Origin: Nemertoderma westbladi
Taxonomy: Eukaryota; Xenacoelomorpha; Nemertodermatida; Nemertodermatidae
Assembly: GCA_032718475.1 (NCBI GenBank)
Contig: JAUCBJ010002367.1
Coordinates: forward strand, 1-45,495
Reading direction: 5' to 3'
DNA: 45,495 nucleotides
How positions within the stretch are numbered: the first letter of the stretch is position 1; the number at the start of each line of letters is the position of its first letter. A model generated the notes under the pieces. It was given only the letters and a program-made list of their open reading frames with translations, ran no database searches and was not told where the DNA came from. Positions 38,259 to 45,495 of the stretch are shown here, piece by piece. The position numbers and the translations under genes are program-made.

Positions 38259-38734
38259 ATGTGGCGATATCAAGGATAAAAGTAATTATCGGCTGATTGC
38301 AGTATTGTGTGCAAGCTCTTTGAATTATTGATTTTATTTAGAATGGAGCCGATATTTACTACAACTAATAATCAGTTCGGATTCAAGAAGAAACAAAAGG
38401 ATTCAGACTTCCAAACCGGAGGTCACCTGTTCGATCCTATCTGGACGTCATTGCCGACTTTGGAAAAAGCTGTGCCCAAGAAAAAGTTATAAGAACAATC
38501 AAACAATCATGGCACTGAGCTCTGTACATACTGTACATATGCTCTGAAGGAGATAATAAATCATTATTTGAATCACGGGTGCAATGTGTACTGGGTATCT
38601 GTTTTTAGACGCCTCTAAAAGGTCTTTGATAGTATTCATCATTCGATATTATTCTTAAAACTTGTAAATAGTAAAGATCCATTTATTTCCATTAAGTTCC
38701 ATTTATTGTTCGTATTTTAGCTTGTAAGCTTACT

Positions 38735-38950
38735 AAGGTTCCACCTTGGTGTAGTGGTTGCATTGAATTCACATCTCCCGTAGGTCGTGGGTTCGATCCT
38801 CACATGGGCCAGGGCAGTTTTCGTTTCGGTATGAATGCTTTAAAGGGACCAGCCAGGGCGCATCTCTGCCTTGCATCCTTAAGTGGTAGCTAAATGAGTA
38901 CTGGAGTTTCCTCTGGGGAGTAAAGTTCTGGGGGGACCGCACTGGAAATA
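38735..38950 (+). mobile_element. tRNA-derived SINE
   Basis: The sequence has an RNA polymerase III A box TGGTGTAGTGG at 38747-38757 and a B box GGTTCGATCC at 38790-38799, 33 bp apart, as in tRNAs. It does not fold into a clean cloverleaf: the anticodon arm is not formed and the acceptor ends do not pair. It is followed by about 150 bp of non-tRNA body (GGGACCAGCCAGGGCGC, CTGGAGTTTCCTCTGGGG). It lies inside the LINE, between RT motifs A and C. The exact ends and target duplication are uncertain. Confidence 0.6.
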
Positions 38951-39160
38951 AGTCGTCAGACTTTGTGCGTAATCCCTTATTTTATAAATTATCTAAGCCA
39001 AGACCTAACACTTCCGAACTTGGCTGTTTATTAGATGGTACAGTTACGGTGGTTAATCAGTTAATTTGTGCCGACGATATCTGTATAATTTCTATTAATC
39101 CTTGTGCTCTTCAATCTTTAGTCGATTTATTAAGTTGCTTCCTTGTATTTTAGTACAAGG

Positions 39161-39498
39161 TAACGGCAGATATTCCAGCGCATGTCAGTCTGTCTGTGAC
39201 GCGGTAACGCCGCAATGTGGCTTCGCCGTTGAACTAGTCCCACCATTCGTGGACAGAGTACAGTAAACCGTTTTGCCCCACTTCTCATTACATTTGTGTT
39301 TTATCCGTTGTGCTTTATTTTTTACACAAAATAACAATTTAGGTGATTAATTATCGCTCTGTCTAGTATTTTCGCGGTGTAGGCGTGAAGTAAAATTATT
39401 TAGCATAATGGTTTCAACATTAATTTTATATAAATAAATCAACATCGGTGCTCATGGATTCCGAGTTAATCAGTACATCGAGTCTAAGAGAACAATAA
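39161..39498. other. Non-coding stretch before the satellite
   Basis: No gene or recognisable element is seen. It is AT-rich with a short GC-richer part (GACGCGGTAACGCCGC, about 39198). Confidence 0.4.
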
Positions 39499-42400
39499 TG
39501 GAAAAAAGGGTTCAATAGGTCAAAGTGAACAACAGCCATGTCAAAGGGTTCAAAATCCACGTCATCGGGTACAAATGTTATAGAAAGGGTACAACAGGAC
39601 AAAGTGAACAACAGCCATGTCAAAGGGTTCAAGATCCGCGTCAAAGGGTACAAATGTTATAGAAAGGGAACAACAGTACAAAGTGAACAACAGCCATGTC
39701 AAAGGGTTCAAGATCCGCGTCAAAGGGTACAAATGTTATAGAAAGGGTACAACAGTACAAAGTGAACAACAGCCATGTCAAAGGGTTCAAGATCCGCGTC
39801 AAAGGATACAAATGTTATAGAAAGGGTACAACAGTACAAAGTGAACAACAGCCATGTCAAAGGGTTCAAGATCCGCGTCAAAGGGTACAAATGTTATAGA
39901 AAGGGAACAACAGCACAAAGTGAACAACAGCCATGTCAAAGTGTTCAAAATCCACATAAAAGGGTATAAATGTTATAGAAAGGGAACAACAGCACAAAGT
40001 GAACAACAGCCATGTCAAAGGGTTCAAAATCCACGTCATCGGGTACAAATGTTATAGAAAGGGTACAACAGGACAAAGTGAACAACAGCCATGTCAAAGG
40101 GCTAAAAATCCACGTCAAAGGGTACAAATGTTATATAAGGGGAACAACAGGACAAAGTGAACAACAGCCATGTCAAAGGGTTCAAAATCCACGTCAAAGG
40201 GTACAAATGTTATAAAAGGGTACAACAGTACAAAGTGAACAACAGCCTTGTCAAAGGGTTCAAAATCCACGTCAAAGGGTACAAATGTTATAGAAAGGGA
40301 ACAACAGTACAAAGTGAACAACAGCCATGTCAAAGGGTTCAAAATCCACGTCAAAGGGTAAAAAATGTTATAGAAAGGGAACAACAGGACAAAGTGAACA
40401 ACAGCCATGTCAAAGAGTTCAAAATCCACATAAAAGGGTATAAATGTTATAGAAAGTGTACAACAGGACAAAGTGAACAACAGCCATGTCAAAGGGCTAA
40501 AAATCCACGTCAAAGGGTACAAATGTTATAGAAGGGGAACAACAGGACAAAGTGAACAACAGCCATGTCAAAGGGTTCAAAATCCACGTCAAAGGGTACA
40601 AATGTTAAAGAAAGGGAACAACAGGACAAAGTGAACAACAGCCATGTCAAAGGGTTCAAAATCCACGTCAAAGGGTACAAATGTTATAGAAAGGGAACAA
40701 CAGGACAAAGTGAACAACAGCCATGTCAAAGGGTTCAAAATCCACGTCAAAGGGTACAAATGTTATAGAAAGGGAACAACAGGACAAAGTGAACAACAGC
40801 CATGTCAAAGGGTTCAAAATCCACATAAAAGGGTATAAATGTTATAGAAAGTGTACAACAGGACAAAGTGAACAACAGCCATGTCAAAGGGCTAAAAATC
40901 CACGTCAAATGGTACAAATGTTATAGAAAGGGAACAACAGGACAAAGTGAACAACAGCCATGTCAAAGGGTTCAAAATCCACATAAAAGGGTATAAATGT
41001 TATAGAAAGGGTACAACAGGACAAAGTGAGCAACAGCCATGTCAAAGGGTTCAAAATCCACATAAAAGGGTATAAATGTTATAGAAAGTGTACAACAGGA
41101 CAAAGTGTACAACAGCCATGTCAAAGGGCTAAAAATCCACGTCAAAGGGTACAAATGTTATAGAAGGGGAACAACAGGACAAAGTGAACAACAGCCATGT
41201 CAAAGGGTTCAAAATCCACGTCAAAGGGTACAAATGTTAAAGAAAGGGAACAACAGGACAAAGTGAACAACAGCCATGTCAAAGGGTTCAAAATCCACGT
41301 CAAAGGGTAGAAATGTTATAGAAAGGGAACAACAGGACAAAGTGAACAACAGCCATGTCAAAGGGTTCAAAATCCACGTCAAATGGTACAAATGTTATAG
41401 AAAGGGAACAACAGTACAAAGTGAACAACAGCCTTGTCAAAGGGTTCAAAATCCACGTCAAAGGGTACAAATGTTATAGAAAGGGAACAACAGTACAAAG
41501 TGAACAACAGCCATGTCAAAGGGTTCAAAATCCACGTCAAAGGGTAAAAAATGTTATAGAAAGGGAACAACAGGACAAAGTGAACAACAGCCATGTCAAA
41601 GAGTTCAAAATCCACGTCAAAGGGTACAAATGTTATAGAAAGGGAACAACAGGACAAAGTGAACAACAGCCATGTCAAAGGGTTCAAAATCCACGTCAAA
41701 TGGTACAAATGTTATAGAAAGGGAACAACAGTACAAAGTGAACAACAGCCTTGTCAAAGGGTTCAAAATCCACGTCAAAGGGTACAAATGTTATAGAAAG
41801 GGAACAACAGTACAAAGTGAACAACAGCCATGTCAAAGGGTTCAAAATCCACGTCAAAGGGTACAAATGTTATAGAAAGGGAACAACAGTACAAAGTGAA
41901 CAACAGCCATGTCAAAGAGTTCAAAATCCACGTCAAATGGTACAAATGTTATAGAAAGGGAACAACAGTACAAAGTGAACAACAGCCTTGTCAAAGGGTT
42001 CAAAATCCACGTCAAAGGGTACAAATGTTATAGAAAGGGAACAACAGTACAAAGTGAACAGCAGCCATGTCAAAGGGTTCAAAATCCACGTCAAAGGGTA
42101 AAAAATATTATAGAAAGGGAACAACAGGACAAAGTGAACAACAGCCATGTCAAAGAGTTCAAAATCCACGTCAAAGGGTACAAATGTTATAGAAAGGGAA
42201 CAACAGGACAAAGTGAACAACAGCCATGTCAAAGGGTTCAAAATCCACGTCAAATGGTACAAATGTTATAGAAAGGGAACAACAGTACAAAGTGAACAAC
42301 AGCCTTGTCAAAGGGTTCAAAATCCACGTCAAAGGGTACAAATGTTATAGAAAGGGAACAACAGTACAAAGTGAACAACAGCCATGTCAAAGGGTTCAAA

Positions 42401-42850
42401 ATCCACGTCAAAGGGTACAAATGTTATAGAAAGGGAACAACAGTACAAAGTGAACAACAGCCATGTCAAAGAGTTCAAAATCCACGTCAAAGGGTACAAA
42501 TGTTATAGAAAGGGAACAACAGGACAAAGTGAACAACAGCCATGTCAAAGTGTTCAAAATCCACGTCAAAGGGTACAAATGTTATAGAAAGGGAACAACA
42601 GGACAAAGTGAACAACAGCCATGTCAAAGGGTTCAAAATCCACGTCAAAGGGTACAAATGTTATAGAAAGGGAACAACAGTACAAAGTGAACAACAGCCA
42701 TCTCAAAGAGTTCAAAATCCACGTCAAAGGGTACAAATGTTATAGAAAGGGAACAACAGGACAAAGTGAACAACAGCCATGTCAAAGTGATCAAAATCCA
42801 CGTCAAAGGGTACAAATGTTATAGAAAGGGAACAACAGGACAAAGTGAAC
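39499..42850 (+). repeat. 79-bp satellite array with higher-order repeats
   Basis: About 42 head-to-tail units of 79 bp; ATGTCAAAGGG recurs at 39538, 39617, 39696, 39775 and 39854, and so on. Each unit consists of four related parts of 21, 22, 18 and 18 bp with the core AAAGGGTACAA or AAAGTGAACAA. Variants (GGAC/GTAC, GGGCTAAAAATCC, CCTTGTC, AAATGG, TAAAAAATG) recur in blocks. One block repeats at an offset of 554 bp (7 units plus 1 bp, 41355 and 41909) and another at 632 bp (8 units, 40456 and 41088). Since 79 is not a multiple of 3, each unit opens overlapping frames of about 67 codons. These are a by-product of the repeat, not genes. Confidence 0.95.
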
Positions 42851-43059
42851 TTAACATGGATTTTTATACGGTATGAAACTCGCTGGTTACAGTAGTGGCG
42901 GCCTCAACGCTAATTAACGGCCCTTCCGGCCTAGATGGCAATAATGTCATAAATTCCGCTAAATTTCTTAGATTATGACAGAAGGTTAGGGTTACATGAC
43001 AGTTTTAATATTTAAAGACAGTTACCACAATAATAGACGAACTACAGTTCATAACCGCC
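42851..43059. other. Non-coding stretch between arrays
   Basis: This is the short unique sequence joining the 79-bp array to the opposite-strand array. No feature is seen. Confidence 0.4.
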
Positions 43060-43290
43060 TTGTTTGTACCCTTTCATGTTGTACCCTTTGATACATTTTT
43101 TTTGTACCCTTTGACGTCCTGTTTTGTACTCTTTGAGGCGTGGTTTTTGTACCCATTGATGTTGTATCCTCGGAGTCGGTTTTTTGTACCCTTTGACGTC
43201 TTGTTTTGTACCCTTTGACGCCTGTTTTTGTACCCTTTGTCTCGTTGTACCCTTTCATATTGTACCCTTTAACTCATTTTTTCGACCTGT
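43060..43290 (-). repeat. Short-period array of the satellite core on the opposite strand
   Basis: About ten imperfect copies of TTGTACCCTTTGACG spaced about 15-30 bp. On the - strand this reads GTCAAAGGGTACAA, the same core as the second part of the 79-bp satellite unit. The spacers are T-rich and vary in length, so it is less regular than the main array. Confidence 0.8.
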
Positions 43291-43329
43291 TACGGTATAT
43301 GGCGCTGTATCCACATTATTGGTCGTTGT

Positions 43330-43420
43330 ACTGTATGCAGTATTAGTCCGTTATGCAGTATGCAATATTAGTCCGTTATACTGTACGTAATATTAGTCCG
43401 TTGTGCAGCGTGATATTTTA
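43330..43420 (+). repeat. 25-bp tandem repeat
   Basis: TATTAGTCCGTT starts at 43341, 43366 and 43391, giving a 25-bp period. The intervening GTGCAGTATGCAA-type sequence varies. There are about three and a half units. Confidence 0.8.
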
Positions 43421-45495
43421 GATAAGGCATAATAACGCAGTGGTATTTAGGTAGGGAAATCAAAACGCCCATATATTTGAAACCATCCATTTTGTATAGT
43501 ATGTAGCCCTACCTACGTAATTTTGTATTAGGATATGTAGACAGTTCCAGGGTAGCGAGTTTATTCGGACCCTGGATTTTGTGCTTACTGATATTAGTTT
43601 GATAGGGCTAGCATAGGGACGCCGTCCTGGCCATTCAGCAGCCAGAGACGTGAACCATTACCATATATGGTAATAATTTGAGGGAATAGGGCTACAATCC
43701 GGCCTCCTTATTGGACTAGCTGCTTCCAGGTTGGTCTAGTGCTAGCACGGACTGGAGAGCCAATAGGAGAGCGATTGAGTCACCCTATTGCATCATCCCA
43801 CTCGGATCACCTATAAATTGACGGCGTGCCGGTAGAACCCCACGTGACACCCCACTTATTGCTGTTGTACTTGCTGAGCTGTCCCTATGTATTTTTTGAC
43901 TGATTTTCTGCAATTTGCTAATTTTGATTAGTTTCTTAAAATAATTCGAGTGCGATTATTCTTGCTTGTGTTTCTCAATTAATTCCTGTCGATTACTGCT
44001 AATTACAACTGAACTATGATTTCTACCTTTTGATTAATGGTTCTACGTGATTCCTTTCTGAGCAATAATCCTAAGGGATTTCTGAGACTGTCAGACTTTG
44101 TGATTTGCATGCGCCGCTACGGTAGCTATTAGCATAATGGAGGGCTAAGGTGCCAGTAGGCGGTGGGCGCATCGGGGGGTTGGGCGACGAAGGGAGAGCG
44201 GAGGATTCAAAGGCGGGCAACGCTGGCGGGGGGTCAACGTTGCGGTCGGGCGATTTGGACTGTAGGTTGGAGACCGCTCGCTGGTACAGTAATTAGGGGG
44301 CTGATGATCCAAGGTTTTGTCTCTATTTAGTATTAGGGGGGCAGGAATTGGGTTAGTTAGGAGGCCTAGATGTACCCGGGAGGGGCCTGCATACCTTACA
44401 GTAAGTAAGTAAATGGGTAAGTACGTAAGTAAGTTGCGAATTATATAATTGCAGATTGTATAATTGCAAGTCGTGCTATTGTGATCTGTGATTGCTGACT
44501 CTGATTGATGTGTTACTAAAGTGTGCCTAAGATTACGAATGCTTAGATAGGCGCTCTTTTCCCTTTGATTGATTTCTATCTCTTAGTTTACTGTAAATAA
44601 TTACTGATTAGGTCAAAGTAATACAGTATTTTAGGCTGTTACATATTTGTGACTGTAATTAATTAGTAAAATTAAGAATTAGTACGCAGCATAGCGGAGA
44701 GTAGCTAAGGTAATAATTAGAGTACCGTAAACTATTCACGCTGAGCGGTTATTTGAATTAGCGGGCAATAAACTAGATCGCAATAGTCAGTACGCAAGAC
44801 ACTAGTAAGTTGCTGGCCTAAAGCCAGCTGCAGGCAAGTTTAGACCCAGAGCGGTATCACCTACGAAAGACATTGTACTGTACCAATTTTGATTATTTTA
44901 AATATTCTCGCATTCACACATTCCGTTAGGAAACCCTCAGTATTCGCGATTAGAAAAGACGTAAGCATCTTGGCGTATTTCAGTAGTAAAATTACAGTAA
45001 GAATATACTCTGAGTGCAAAGCCCCTCGCACTCGTCTTAAGTAAGCTTAGGGAGCCGACTCGGGTTTATTGTTTTGGTTATTCCCGCGTGGCTCATAGAT
45101 TCGAACAGTTAGCTCTCTATCGAGCGATCGGTAGAGAAAGGAACAAGCGATTTTGCAGGAGTTGTGTAAAATTAGTAAAATATATTAGCGGACGGCAGAT
45201 TAGCGCCATCCAACGGTAAGTAGCGGTTTTGTATTTAGCAACCTTTACAATTTAGTAATAGCACACTCCTGATCCCCTTTACTTAACAGTAGAGCAGTCT
45301 TTGTGCCTTATTGGTTAGGCGAGAGCTCATTAGGTTGGCAGAGAGGTATACGGGTATTTGTCTGTTCAACAGTTCTGCTGTTAGTATAGGTGTCGCGGTT
45401 GTTTATCAGTAATACGCGTGTTATTGGCTGTTGCTTGCGGCAGTCAATAGTGTATTCTTAGGCTGATAGTAGTATCACAGTATTAAGTAATAAGT
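43421..45495. other. Unassigned non-coding stretch
   Basis: No frame of convincing length or content on either strand. It holds a TATAAA at 43812-43817 in a moderately GC-rich context, a (GTAA)n-like tract at 44398-44437, a G-rich stretch (44155-44270) and AATAAA at 44767. The style (TATA box, AATAAA, no gene) could be an LTR and leader of another retroelement cut by the window edge, but no repeated partner is in view. Confidence 0.35.

Larger units (their letters stand above)
36720..39160 (+). mobile_element. Decayed L2/CR1-type LINE
   Basis: Scattered frames in the right order give a non-LTR retrotransposon on the + strand. An AP-endonuclease part lies at about 36730-37130 (ILYSRPYGGLAVLW, ILLNIHLPYENPKG, IRIMGDF). 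A linker lies at about 37660-37740 (NVPGWNDQVENLHRVAREAF). RT blocks include LRKLDLNTAAGPDHLVDEHL (about 38080), ISPILKDKCGDIKDKSNYR (about 38240), a motif A relic LDASK/VFDSIHH (about 38605) and GCLLDGTV with ICADDICIIS (about 39020-39090, motif C). Many stops and frameshifts make it old. A SINE interrupts it near 38735-38950. L2/CR1 placement is by motif resemblance. Confidence 0.75.

Noticed and set aside
38741-38812. Functional tRNA gene
   Set aside because: A and B boxes are present but acceptor and anticodon arms do not pair and the sequence continues into a SINE-like body.
39538-42824. Some forty overlapping frames of about 67 codons (and 109-135 codons) on both strands
   Set aside because: They recur every 79 bp and result from the satellite unit lacking stops in some frames; there are no start context, domains or codon features of a gene.
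39499-43290. CRISPR array
   Set aside because: Units are contiguous without unique spacers and the context is animal.

Overview
The window is eukaryotic, metazoan and almost entirely repetitive. I see no host single-copy gene, no rRNA and no functional tRNA gene. It carries BEL/Pao LTR retrotransposons (a clade known from animals), a Penelope-like element with a GIY-YIG domain, two non-LTR retrotransposons, a tRNA-derived SINE, hAT-like ends and an AT-rich background. These suggest an invertebrate or other non-mammalian animal; the species cannot be named from this evidence.

Layout. 1-1240: two oppositely oriented pieces of a Penelope-like element. 1241-35042: three copies of one very large BEL/Pao-like family, here called R0, R1 and R2. 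R0 (+) keeps only its 3' part (1241-4130) and a 3' LTR that is split into 4131-4407 and 16716-17669. R1 (+, 4408-16715) sits inside that LTR. It has two LTRs of equal length (1193 bp) and a perfect 5-bp target duplication, CTTTC. R2 (-, 17670-35042) meets R0 tail to tail at 17669/17670 and contains a 5'-truncated LINE (28071-29225) flanked by a 12-bp target duplication. 35043-36700: hAT-like relics. About 36720-39160: a decayed L2/CR1-type LINE with a SINE inside it. 39499-42850: a 79-bp satellite array of about 42 units with higher-order structure. 43060-43290: a short-period array of the same motif on the other strand. 43330-43420: a 25-bp tandem repeat. 43421-45495: no recognisable gene.

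The BEL/Pao-like family. Without the LINE and with the missing 82 bp of LTR counted, R2 implies a parent of about 16.3 kb, much longer than usual for the superfamily. Its order is: LTR (about 1.2 kb); a non-coding leader of about 1.9 kb; a Gag with a very large N-terminal extension (Ala/Glu/Lys-rich coiled coil, Pro-rich linker) ahead of the usual DUF1759-type region and zinc knuckles; protease; reverse transcriptase; RNase H; integrase; a conserved 1.7-kb AT-rich spacer; then an extra 3' gene, ORF3, absent from standard BEL/Pao elements. ORF3 has an acidic start, a Cys/His cluster, a Pro-rich and charged middle and a lysine/arginine-rich tail. I see no signal peptide or membrane segment, so it does not look like an envelope gene.

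How the copies relate. R1 is an internally deleted derivative. Four deletions remove protease, RT plus most of RNase H, integrase, and part of ORF3, yet both LTRs, most of Gag and the ORF3 ends remain. By eye its LTRs differ at about 14 of 1193 positions. R0 carries a strongly different ORF3 centre between conserved ends. Every copy has frameshifts or stops, so none looks coding-competent. The inferred order of events is R2 first, then R0 into the R2 3' LTR, then R1 into the R0 3' LTR.
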